The notes under the pieces were generated by a model. The model was not told the origin of the DNA, made no database searches, and saw only the letters and a program-made list of their open reading frames with translations. This document shows, piece by piece, positions 9,778 through 16,653 of a DNA stretch of 64,000 bases. Source of the DNA: Dawidia cretensis (GTDB lineage Bacteria; Bacteroidota; Bacteroidia; Cytophagales; Cyclobacteriaceae); the NCBI RefSeq assembly GCF_018598175.1, contig NZ_JAHESE010000003.1:214904-278903 (forward strand). Direction: 5' to 3'. The position numbers were made by a program, and so were the translations under genes. The number at the start of each line of letters is the position of its first letter. Position 1 is the stretch's first letter.

Positions 9778-10293
9778 AAAAATGAAATCAATGCGGGTGT
9801 AAAGCTTCACGTGGCGCTTTCTATTGTCGGAGTCGATGTGATGCAAAACATCGGGTACATGCGTACCAAAAAAATCCAGGAAGATCTGATCATACAATCG
9901 GGCGTGCCATATACCATCATCCGCAGCACACAGTTTTTGGAGTTCATCGCGGGCATTGCCAATCAGGCTACGAAAGGAAACGAAGTACATCTTTCCGATG
10001 TGCAGTTTCAGCCCATCGCTTCAGATGATGTGGCTGCTTTTGTAGTGAGGTATGCGCTGACAGCGCCTGTTAATGGGAAAACAGAAATTGCCGGACCGGA
10101 ACGTTTTGCGATGCACGACGTGGTAAGCAGGTATCTGAAACAAACAAACGACCCGCGCCAGGTGATACCCGATGGCAAACCGGCATACTTCGGTGGAGAA
10201 GTGACCCACGCAGCACTGGTGCCGGCCGGTGAGGCAGCGCTGGGAGCCATCAACTTTGAAAAGTGGTTAAGCGCCCAGTTACAAAAGGCCTGA
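9778..10293 (+). pseudogene. Remnant of an NmrA/SDR-type NAD(P)-binding reductase, N-terminus missing
   Basis: The frame is open from 9778 and reads like the C-terminal two thirds of an atypical SDR of the NmrA/YbjT type: AGVKLHVALSIVGVD, then GYMRTKKIQEDLIIQSGVP, YTIIRSTQFLEF, QPIASDDVAAFV and a C-terminal helix. The first 90 or so residues, with the GxxGxxG nucleotide-binding motif, are absent. The homology-like reading begins upstream of the only possible start (GTG 9811), and a stop lies at 9775. The two nearby ATG codons (9782, 9791) are out of frame. The 160 bp upstream contain no gene. It looks like a decayed gene, truncated by deletion. A short expressed protein from GTG 9811 cannot be excluded. 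Confidence 0.72.
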
Positions 10294-10345
10294 CGCGGAT
10301 AGCCATTGATAGAGAACCAATTACTTATTAAACCCAGTAAACACC

Positions 10346-10576
10346 ATGAACTTTTTCTTCTTATATCCCGATAAGAACCTGAAAGACAAAGCAGAAGAAC
10401 GCCTGATTCATCAAGAGCCATCACACGGCACCAATGAAGGCAGTGAATTTCTTGATGATGCGCTCTATATGCATGACCAGCCATTACTGTATGCCGAAGA
10501 AAGCGTTGCAGCCGGGACCCCGAGAATTTTTTGTTACGTTAAACAAAACCACAGGTCGCGATTTAGAAAACCATGA
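10346..10576 (+). CDS. Short hypothetical protein, possibly a gene remnant
   Basis: A 76-codon frame starting MNFFFLYPDKNLKDKAEE, 52 bp after the NmrA-like remnant. The first 45 or so codons have plausible amino-acid composition (acidic, with LDDALYMHDQPLLYAEES), but the last 25 become basic and disordered. I do not recognise any family and see no signal peptide. Given the decayed gene next to it, this may be another fragment, with the true frame lost near 10510. It could also be no gene at all. Confidence 0.25.
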   Translation: MNFFFLYPDKNLKDKAEERLIHQEPSHGTNEGSEFLDDALYMHDQPLLYAEESVAAGTPRIFCYVKQNHRSRFRKP

Positions 10577-10914
10577 AAGGCCTGACTGCAAGTCAGTCCT
10601 TACTTTCCCGTGAACCGCGACGAAGTCGGACCGCTACCGAACGGAACGTTGCAAGCCATTTCCGGGTATATTTATATGTAAAGGATTGCCCTACGCTCCC
10701 CGGAATGCCCCTTACCAGGAGAAGTTTTCATATTTAAAGATTAGTGCTATCAATTATACCTGAAAAATCCGGTATAGTACCCACCAGATATCCTGATATA
10801 GAATAGATATCCAATAGTTTAATAAGTTTCATTCAATAGATATTCAATTATTATATAGGTATTAAACATCTTATTCTAAAAGTCTTTTTTTTTAAATTTA
10901 TTCTATTCTATTCA
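10577..10914. other. Gene-free spacer with two small hairpins and a strongly AT-rich tract
   Basis: No credible gene. At 10582-10596 there is a perfect hairpin (CTGACT-GCA-AGTCAG) and about 20 bases later a second imperfect one around CGACGAAGTCGG. The order resembles the REP-like pair at 14883-14949. Bases 10740-10910 are very AT-rich, with repeated TATTCAAT/ATAGATAT-type words, and lead into the promoter of the next gene. Confidence 0.6.
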
Positions 10915-10944
10915 TTGACAGTTCCCAACCTTTCCGTACATTCG
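10915..10944 (+). promoter_or_regulatory. Bacteroidota-type promoter for the gene at 11012
   Basis: TTG at 10915-10917 and TACATTCG at 10937-10944 (consensus TAnnTTTG, one mismatch) are 19 bp apart, the usual Bacteroidota -33/-7 arrangement. It lies downstream of an AT-rich tract and would start transcription near 10951, giving a leader of about 60 bases. Confidence 0.6.
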
Positions 10945-10958
10945 ACGTAGACACCGTT

Positions 10959-10975
10959 ACAACATTGAATGTTGT
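10959..10975 (+). promoter_or_regulatory. Perfect palindrome in the 5' leader of the gene at 11012
   Basis: ACAACATT-G-AATGTTGT is an exact 8-bp inverted repeat with one central base, just after the predicted transcription start. It could be a repressor operator or a small RNA hairpin ahead of the start codon. Confidence 0.5.
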
Positions 10976-11011
10976 CGAAAATCCCTCTCGTTACCCAAAA
11001 ACCAATTGACT

Positions 11012-12298
11012 ATGCCTTTTCTCGAAGGACCATTTGCCTTTACCGGTAAGTTAGACATGCTGAGCGCCTACCGCATGCGCGGCGTCGACAAGATTGTCGT
11101 TCGTCGCAAGGGCGGGCCCAGTCGCGAAAAAGTAAAAACCAGTCCCAGCTTTGAAAATACACGTCGCACCATGTCGGAGTTCGGCGGTTGCTCGCGTCAC
11201 GGCAGCTACGTGCGGATGGCCATGCATCAACTGCGGCGCCTCTCAGACTATAATTTCGGCAGTGATATCAACAGTATCATGCGCCAGGTGCAATTGCGCG
11301 ACGGTACCAGCGAATGGGGCCGCCGCAGTATCACACTTTCTGAACATACACGCCTGCTTGAAGGGTTTTCAACCATGTATAAAGCGCCTAGCTTCGACTC
11401 CATTGTACGCACACCGGTATATTATACAATGGATCGATCCAATCGTTCAGCGCGCATTGAAATTCCCGAGCTGATGCGTGACATCAACTATTTTCCGCAG
11501 AATAACCACGCTATGTTTCGCCTGACGGTTACGTTGGGTATTGTGCCGGATGTGACATTTGATGTGGCCGCTAAAGAGTATTTGCCTCCGACGTGGTATG
11601 ATCCGTCATATTACTCGATCGATATTTCAACAGGTTGGAACCCTTCATTAGAGGGAATGGAAAGCACTGTGCTGGAGTTAGCCATGGATGTACTCCCGCC
11701 GGACAACCGGTGGACGTTGATGTTATCGATTGGTATTGAATATGGAGCCTTTCGGGAGGGCGGGAAGATTGACGAAGTGAAGCGGTTCGGAGCGGCGAAA
11801 ATCCTGGCATTGCGTGGGAAAGAGGATGTGTCGGGTGGTGGCGTTGAGGATGATGGAGTGGGGGAGGAAGAAGTGCATGTGGTGGCGGAACCGGTGACAG
11901 CGGATGTACCCGTAGTGGAAATAGAGAGGGAGTCGGAGGGGTATCGGGAGCCGAACGTAAGGTATGTATATACCATGAAGGAAGTGAAAACCGATGAGGA
12001 GCAAGCGGTGAATGTTTATACGTATACGATTTCAGTGGCGCCGTCTACCGGCAGCGCATGTCTGGTGATAAGAGATGCAGCATCAACGGAAAGAAATATC
12101 ACGGTATTGGCAACCGGTCACACCCTCCAAAAAGAAAAAGGCCGGTCTTACCACCGGCCTTTCCGGGAAACGTCAGTCCACTGGGTTGGGGTAGATCTGC
12201 CAGCCATAGGTATCCCGCAGGTCTACGAGCTTTTGCCAGTCGTCGAGCGTCAGCGGTTGCAGGTATTCTGTTCCGGCCAGATCACGGGCAATGGTTAG
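11012..12298 (+). CDS. Conserved-looking protein of unknown function
   Basis: A 428-residue protein from ATG 11012; an upstream in-frame TTG (11006) is less likely. I do not recognise a named domain. The N-terminal part (LEGPFAFTGKLDMLSAYRM, then IVVRRKGGPSREKVKTSPSF, then FENTRRTMSEFGGCSRHG) resembles a widespread Bacteroidota protein type of unknown role, with a basic KGGPS stretch and a conserved RTRxxxxEFG-like motif. From about residue 265 comes a low-complexity acidic, Val/Glu-rich linker, then a short predicted beta region. No signal peptide. The last 50 codons run through a hairpin that serves as terminator of the opposite gene, and overlap that gene by 126 bp. The true C-terminus may therefore be earlier, for instance after a frameshift. 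The core is real; the end is uncertain. Confidence 0.65.
   Translation: MPFLEGPFAFTGKLDMLSAYRMRGVDKIVVRRKGGPSREKVKTSPSFENTRRTMSEFGGCSRHGSYVRMAMHQLRRLSDYNFGSDINSIMRQVQLRDGTSEWGRRSITLSEHTRLLEGFSTMYKAPSFDSIVRTPVYYTMDRSNRSARIEIPELMRDINYFPQNNHAMFRLTVTLGIVPDVTFDVAAKEYLPPTWYDPSYYSIDISTGWNPSLEGMESTVLELAMDVLPPDNRWTLMLSIGIEYGAFREGGKIDEVKRFGAAKILALRGKEDVSGGGVEDDGVGEEEVHVVAEPVTADVPVVEIERESEGYREPNVRYVYTMKEVKTDEEQAVNVYTYTISVAPSTGSACLVIRDAASTERNITVLATGHTLQKEKGRSYHRPFRETSVHWVGVDLPAIGIPQVYELLPVVERQRLQVFCSGQITGNG
12137..12162 (-). terminator. Terminator of the minus-strand lipoprotein gene
   Basis: A 10-bp perfect stem (AAAGGCCGGT / ACCGGCCTTT) with a 6-base loop. Read on the minus strand it is followed by a T-rich tract (CTTTTTCTTTTTGG), and it lies 11 bp after the stop of the gene at 12173. 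It lies inside the 3' end of the opposing frame. Confidence 0.8.
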
Positions 12299-13603
12299 CC
12301 GTCCCTGGCGGGGGTGTGCTACGACAGAAGTGTGAATGTCGTCAATCATCTTTCGGAAGGAGGCAACATCGAAGTGCGTGTTGTCGAAATAGAAATGTAG
12401 ATCGTAAAGCGCATGATTGTCCGACACGTCGAGGTAGCGTACCGTGGTCGTTTGTACGGACACCGACTCCAGGTGTTTATTATGGGAGAGGTTCACACGG
12501 TCAGGTCCCTCATTAACGCTGAGGTATCGCAGCTCGCCCAGGTGTTCGAGGTTGAGGCTGTTGCCACCGCTGAGATTGTACACATTGCCAAATGATATGA
12601 TAATTTGGATATCGCCGGTGACGCTGACAAAATGTTCACCAGGGGTGGTGTAGGTGTGCATGATGCGGTAATCATTCTGATACACGACCACCAGGCTGTC
12701 GGTCGTGCCGTCGCCCCAGTCGAATCGAACCGTTTTGGGCGTAAGGATATCCCATGTGGCAAAACCAAATTCGAAGCCGGGATTGCCCGGCGTGGTAGCG
12801 GCGGTCATGGTAAGCGCGGGGTCGAGCACTACGGCCAGCGGATCGCCTTGTAGCTCGTCCTGTAATTCTTCTAATATAAAGGTGCGGCGATACGGCGCGA
12901 AGCCAGGGCGAATGATGATCAATTTATAGGTCTCGGTGGCGACGCCATCGAAGTGCACGGTGTTGACTTTAACACCCAGCATGTCGTCAAAGACGGTGTC
13001 CATGCCGTGCAGCACATACGCGTGTGCCGTGGCGGCTTTGAGCCCGCCTTCGTAGTTGGTGACAAATGTCGTCAGCAATAGGTTGGGTGAGATCAGCTCC
13101 GGGTCGAAGCTGGCATAACCAAAAGCTTGAGGCATGTGGAAGTCAGTGCTGATGGTTTGTACCCCGGTGTGGGTCACGCGGTCCGCCTGGATGGCGAAGT
13201 AAAAGGGTACGGGATGATCGATCAGGCTCGCCAGGGGTGAACCGGACAACGGCGTAGCAAAGATGATGTTGTTTTCGTCGTCGGCTATCAGGAACTCCGT
13301 AACATAATAGCCCCCCCAGGGTAGGGCGAGCGGCGCGGTGATATAACCGTTGCCGAAAGAGAGTATCTCTACGGGCTTACGGGTGTAAACAATTTGACCA
13401 TTGTGTTTTTTAATACTGATCAACGCGTTACTGCCGGGGGGAATGACAAGGGTTTCGGCCGTGCGGCCGTTGTCTGCAGCACCATCGACCTGGAATGCAA
13501 ACTGGATGTTACCGGGGACGGAGTGTTCGGCTTCATCGTGCGAACACGTCTGAAATAGGAGAGAGAATGGGACAAGCGCCAACCATAGCAGGATTTTTTT
13601 CAT
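12173..13603 (-). CDS. Surface lipoprotein with PKD-like and leucine-rich-repeat-like regions
   Basis: A 476-residue lipoprotein. The start is ATG at 13603 (MKKILLWLALVPFSLLFQTC), since the longer frame upstream encodes no plausible protein. Lipidation is expected at the cysteine of FQTC. Residues about 25-300 form a beta-rich domain of unknown type (FQVDGAADNGRTAETL). A PKD-like motif follows (VRFDWGDGTTDSLVV, then HTYTTPGEHFVSV), then a short BspA-like leucine-rich stretch (LRYLSVNEGP, HLESVSVQTTTVRYLDVSDN). Such proteins are usually exposed adhesins or binding proteins. It has its own terminator and no operon partners. No function is claimed beyond surface location. Confidence 0.85.
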   Translation of the reverse strand: MKKILLWLALVPFSLLFQTCSHDEAEHSVPGNIQFAFQVDGAADNGRTAETLVIPPGSNALISIKKHNGQIVYTRKPVEILSFGNGYITAPLALPWGGYYVTEFLIADDENNIIFATPLSGSPLASLIDHPVPFYFAIQADRVTHTGVQTISTDFHMPQAFGYASFDPELISPNLLLTTFVTNYEGGLKAATAHAYVLHGMDTVFDDMLGVKVNTVHFDGVATETYKLIIIRPGFAPYRRTFILEELQDELQGDPLAVVLDPALTMTAATTPGNPGFEFGFATWDILTPKTVRFDWGDGTTDSLVVVYQNDYRIMHTYTTPGEHFVSVTGDIQIIISFGNVYNLSGGNSLNLEHLGELRYLSVNEGPDRVNLSHNKHLESVSVQTTTVRYLDVSDNHALYDLHFYFDNTHFDVASFRKMIDDIHTSVVAHPRQGRLTIARDLAGTEYLQPLTLDDWQKLVDLRDTYGWQIYPNPVD

Positions 13604-13927
13604 AACAGGAGGGTTTTGGGGGTTATATTTAACGCAACCGCATCGTGCACGGGGAGGGTAAGAACAACCCGGCATTCGCGGCGATAGACAGCAAGCACAC
13701 AATGGCACCCGGAAGCACCACGATCCTACACGAAACTCGTTGCAACACGAAATCCTACCGCACAGAAAAGACGAAAGAAAAGGACGACTATAGTATAAGA
13801 GATCAATCAGGACTATAAAAGCCAGGGGGCCGATGACAAACGATATAGTCTTTATAAATAGGTGATCGAAGATACACAATTGATGGTGCCTTCGCTGACA
13901 CCTAAGGGATTATATTTTCAGCCCATG
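13604..13927. other. Spacer between two minus-strand genes
   Basis: This 324-bp stretch lies between the end of the alpha/beta hydrolase gene and the start of the lipoprotein gene, both on the minus strand. It must hold the lipoprotein promoter, but I find no clean TTG/TAnnTTTG pair. Long frames through it are compositionally non-coding. A weak GGTG/CACC hairpin lies just after the hydrolase stop. Confidence 0.5.
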
Positions 13928-14788
13928 CTACTTAAAAAAATCACGGATAAGGTTCAATACCTCATCAAAATTTGTTTCAAGCACCCAATGACTGCCATCG
14001 ATAATATGAACCTGGGCATCCGGTAAGTCCCGCTTGTAACAGACCGCCTCATCCACATTAAAGAATGGATCGTGTTTTCCCCATATGACGAGGGCACGAG
14101 GTTGATGGACACGGAAATACTCCTGAAAAACGGGAAACATTTTTATGTGATTCTGATAGTCACAATTCAGCTCATATTGCATATCGATATTACCGGGCCT
14201 TTTCATAGCGTCCCAATCCAATACCCACAATTCAGGACTTACTGTTGATTGCAATTTTTCAGGCAATCCTGCGGTATATTGCCACTTCACACCTTCCTCG
14301 CTTAGGAATGCGTAAAGTTTTTTCTTTTTTTCCGGAGTAGGGTTTTTCCAATATTCTCTCATTTCATCCCAGATCCGATAAACACCCTCTTCGTATGCAT
14401 TACCGCTTTGTACAATTATTCCCTCGATCTTTTCAGGATGGTTTACGCACAGTTGAAGACCGACGGGAGATCCATAGTCGTGAAGATAGATGGTGAATGA
14501 CGTTAGGTTTATCTCATCCGTAAACTTGCTTATATAGGACGCTATATTTCTAAATGAATATTCAAATTGATCTTTCGCGGGAAAAGCGCTGAATCCAAAT
14601 CCGGGATAATCTGGCGCAACCAAATAGAGCTTATCTGATAAAGCGATCATCAGATTTTTAAACATGACGGACGAGGTTGGAAAACCAGGTAAAAGTAATA
14701 TGGAGGGGTTTTTCCTGTCTCCGGCCTCACGATAGAAAATATCGACCCCGTCAACTTTAATTGTTCTGTTATAAATTTGGCTGCTCAT
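13928..14788 (-). CDS. Alpha/beta hydrolase of the epoxide hydrolase / haloalkane dehalogenase type
   Basis: A 286-residue cytoplasmic alpha/beta hydrolase from ATG 14788 (MSSQIYNRTIKVDGVDIFYR). Seen are the oxyanion-hole motif LLPGFPTSS, the nucleophile elbow YLHDYGSPVGLQ, and the C-terminal triad region ALVIWGKHDPFF and GSHWVLE. The elbow has Asp in HDYG instead of the Ser of lipases, which is the pattern of epoxide hydrolases and haloalkane dehalogenases. The substrate is unknown. The longer upstream frame crosses a palindromic repeat and is not part of the protein. It stands alone, with a REP-like element and a divergent ArsR-type gene upstream. Fold and nucleophile type are well supported; the reaction is not. 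Confidence 0.88.
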   Translation of the reverse strand: MSSQIYNRTIKVDGVDIFYREAGDRKNPSILLLPGFPTSSVMFKNLMIALSDKLYLVAPDYPGFGFSAFPAKDQFEYSFRNIASYISKFTDEINLTSFTIYLHDYGSPVGLQLCVNHPEKIEGIIVQSGNAYEEGVYRIWDEMREYWKNPTPEKKKKLYAFLSEEGVKWQYTAGLPEKLQSTVSPELWVLDWDAMKRPGNIDMQYELNCDYQNHIKMFPVFQEYFRVHQPRALVIWGKHDPFFNVDEAVCYKRDLPDAQVHIIDGSHWVLETNFDEVLNLIRDFFK

Positions 14789-15072
14789 GGTTGTATGCCG
14801 GTCAAAGATTGTGCCTCCAGCCGTTGGTATTGTCAAGATCAGTATTTGGTAGAAATCGGAATTTGGTATGTAGAATTTCTTCGCCTTAACCTGTTGCCAG
14901 TCTTCAGACTGGCAACAGGTTAAGGCACAAGAGACCCCCGACGAGTCGGGACTAACTCTTGCGCCAGGGATGCACTCAGCGCTGTGGAGACTAACACCCG
15001 CTAGCACGCCGGTGTTAAAAAAAGTTGCTAAACCCCAGAACTTATTGCCCCTGGACCCCGTTGGTGGATATA
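14789..15072. other. Spacer with REP-like palindromes between divergent genes
   Basis: Between the minus-strand hydrolase and the plus-strand ArsR gene there is no gene. It contains the palindromes described at 14883-14949 and another inverted repeat (TAACACC ... GGTGTTA, about 14992-15017) followed by an A run on the + strand. That polarity does not make a terminator for either neighbour. Confidence 0.55.
14883..14949. repeat. REP-like palindrome pair
   Basis: Bases 14883-14903 and 14906-14926 are exact reverse complements: 21-bp arms with a 2-base centre. Ten bases later comes a second exact hairpin, CCCGAC-GA-GTCGGG (14936-14949), inside an imperfect AAGAG/CTCTT pair. This two-hairpin design looks like an intergenic repetitive element or a small non-autonomous mobile element. 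A weaker pair with the same order is at 10582-10620. Copy number in the genome is unknown. Confidence 0.7.
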
Positions 15073-15103
15073 TTGAATTATTTCGATGAATTCGGTACCT
15101 TTG
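15073..15103 (+). promoter_or_regulatory. Promoter of the ArsR-type regulator
   Basis: TTG at 15073-15075 and an exact TACCTTTG at 15096-15103 are 20 bp apart, matching the Bacteroidota consensus. Transcription would begin near 15110. That rules out the ATG at 15086 as the translation start and supports GTG 15122. Confidence 0.75.
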
Positions 15104-15121
15104 CCAGCAAAACAGACGAGC

Positions 15122-15400
15122 GTGAATATCAAGAAGGCTGAGAAGATCTCGAAGGCGTTGGCAGATCCCAACCGATTGCAGATTTTAAAAGAGATCAGAA
15201 AGAAGGAGGAATGCCTGTATTGCTCGGACCTGCAGGATATGATCGACCTGGCACAGCCCTCCATCAGTCACCACCTGAAACAACTGACGGACACCGAATT
15301 AGTCGTAGCAGAGAAAGAAGGACGCAACGTGAAGTACAGACTCAACAACAAGGTGCTCGATGATTATATCGAGTTCCTGGAGTCACTGAAGAAAGCGTAA
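15122..15400 (+). CDS. ArsR-family winged-helix transcriptional regulator
   Basis: A 92-residue ArsR/SmtB-type repressor starting at GTG 15122 (NIKKAEKISKALADPNRLQI). The winged helix-turn-helix is clear: ALADPNRLQILKEI, then LAQPSISHHLKQL as recognition helix, then VVAEKEGRNVKYRLN as wing. A longer reading from ATG 15086 would overlap an exact promoter motif, so the shorter start is preferred. Two cysteines around residues 31-34 (EECLYCSDL) could bind metal or thiol-reactive ligands, but the classical ELCVCDL motif is not present. The gene lies 133 bp before an RND efflux operon whose leader holds two identical 24-bp repeats. Regulating that operon is the likely role, but this is inferred. 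Confidence 0.9.
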   Translation: MNIKKAEKISKALADPNRLQILKEIRKKEECLYCSDLQDMIDLAQPSISHHLKQLTDTELVVAEKEGRNVKYRLNNKVLDDYIEFLESLKKA

Positions 15401-15418
15401 TTTTTTTTGTTCCTATAT

Positions 15419-15442
15419 ATCGAATAATTTAAATAAATCAAT
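15419..15442 (+). repeat. 24-bp direct repeat, copy 1 (possible operator)
   Basis: The first of two perfect copies of a 24-bp AT-rich sequence containing ATTTAAAT, a palindrome. It begins 18 bp after the ArsR stop. The second copy is at 15499-15522, start-to-start spacing 80 bp. Confidence 0.8.
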
Positions 15443-15498
15443 AAGTACTAGGATATGACATTTGAACAAATTTACTTCGCACCCCTTTTCCTAAACAC

Positions 15499-15522
15499 AT
15501 CGAATAATTTAAATAAATCAAT
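15499..15522 (+). repeat. 24-bp direct repeat, copy 2 (possible operator)
   Basis: An exact copy of 15419-15442, ending 11 bp before the start of the efflux operon. The position fits an operator that would block transcription or translation start. The ArsR protein encoded just upstream is the obvious candidate to bind both. Confidence 0.8.
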
Positions 15523-15533
15523 CAATTAAAGTT

Positions 15534-16613
15534 ATGAACAAGTCGTATAGACATCGGTTGTATGCTCCCCTGTTGGGAGTCGTCACATTTGCACTTCTCG
15601 CAGCCGGTATCGCTGCGTGTACAACAAAAGCAGAAAATCTCGAACAGCCCGCGGTGGTTGCGTCCGCTCCGGTGGGTGTACCGGTAGACGTCATCGTGTT
15701 GCAGCCGCACGCCATTCACGAAGAACTGGAGGTGACGGGCACACTCGTCGCGTATCAGGAAGTGGATATCGTCAGCGAGCTTACCCGTCGGATCGTGCAG
15801 GTAAATGCGCGTGAAGGTAGCCACGTGAAAAAAGGCACATTGTTATTCCGCCTGGATGACGCCGACCTGCAGGCGCAACTCGAGCGTTTCCGTCAGCAAG
15901 AGAAACTTGCCGTGCTAAATGAAAAACGCCTGAAAGATCTACTGGAAAAAGAAGCCATCTCTCAACAGGATTATGATGAGGCCATCACCAACCTGAAGGT
16001 ATTACAAGCACAGATCAACGAGGTGCTGGTCATGGTCGACAAGACCCGCATCGTGGCGCCGTTCGATGGCCAGCTCGGTATGATCAATACGCACCCCGGC
16101 GCCATTGTTTCGGTGAATACGATCCTGACGGATATTGAAGACAATAGCCAAATCAAAGTAGAGTTTTCCATTCCTGAAAAATATACCAACGTCATCCAAC
16201 TGGGCAGCGAGCAACACTTCACGCTGGCATCCGACGACAAACCCTATACCGCGCGCGTATTTGCCAAAGGTGCGAGCCTGAGCCAGGACACCCGTACGTT
16301 GTTGGTACGCGCATTGGCAAAGAACACGGAAGGTAAACTTCTGGCGGGTCAGAGCGCACGCATTTCATTGGGGTTGAGCACTTCGGAACATGCGTTGTCG
16401 GTGCCGTCACAAGCGCTGTTACCCTCTACCGGTGGATACACGGTGTATGTAAGCCGCCGCAGTCAGGTGGTACCGGTGCCGGTTAAGATCGGTCAACGCA
16501 GCACGGGCCTGGTGGAGATCGTGGAAGGCCTCACCGCCGGTGACACTGTAATCGTCAGCAACTTACTGCGGCTTGGTCCTGGCGCTCCGGTAGCATTTGC
16601 TTCTATAAAATAA
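15534..16613 (+). CDS. RND efflux periplasmic adaptor (membrane fusion protein)
   Basis: A 359-residue HlyD/AcrA-type adaptor that links an inner-membrane RND pump to an outer-membrane channel. It begins with a lipoprotein signal (LLAAGIAAC). Then come the split biotinyl-lipoyl domain (VDIVSELTRRIVQVNAREG and RIVAPFDGQLG), a coiled-coil hairpin between them (LERFRQQEKLAVLNEKRLKDL), a beta barrel (IKVEFSIPEKYTNVI) and the membrane-proximal domain (LVEIVEGLTAGDTVIVS). The order adaptor, pump, channel is complete in the next two genes, spaced 40 and 18 bp. The exported compounds are unknown. The duplicated 24-bp element upstream suggests regulation at this gene's start. Confidence 0.95.
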   Translation: MNKSYRHRLYAPLLGVVTFALLAAGIAACTTKAENLEQPAVVASAPVGVPVDVIVLQPHAIHEELEVTGTLVAYQEVDIVSELTRRIVQVNAREGSHVKKGTLLFRLDDADLQAQLERFRQQEKLAVLNEKRLKDLLEKEAISQQDYDEAITNLKVLQAQINEVLVMVDKTRIVAPFDGQLGMINTHPGAIVSVNTILTDIEDNSQIKVEFSIPEKYTNVIQLGSEQHFTLASDDKPYTARVFAKGASLSQDTRTLLVRALAKNTEGKLLAGQSARISLGLSTSEHALSVPSQALLPSTGGYTVYVSRRSQVVPVPVKIGQRSTGLVEIVEGLTAGDTVIVSNLLRLGPGAPVAFASIK

Positions 16614-16653
16614 TCCTGGCCATACTCTCTCCTAAAATCAAGTAAAAATCGTC

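Noticed and set aside
12173-13879. Longer version of the minus-strand lipoprotein gene
   Set aside because: The extra 92 residues lack coding character; ATG 13603 gives a perfect lipoprotein signal.
13750-13927. Promoter for the minus-strand lipoprotein gene
   Set aside because: Several TTTG words exist, but none has the right partner and spacing, so no site is claimed.
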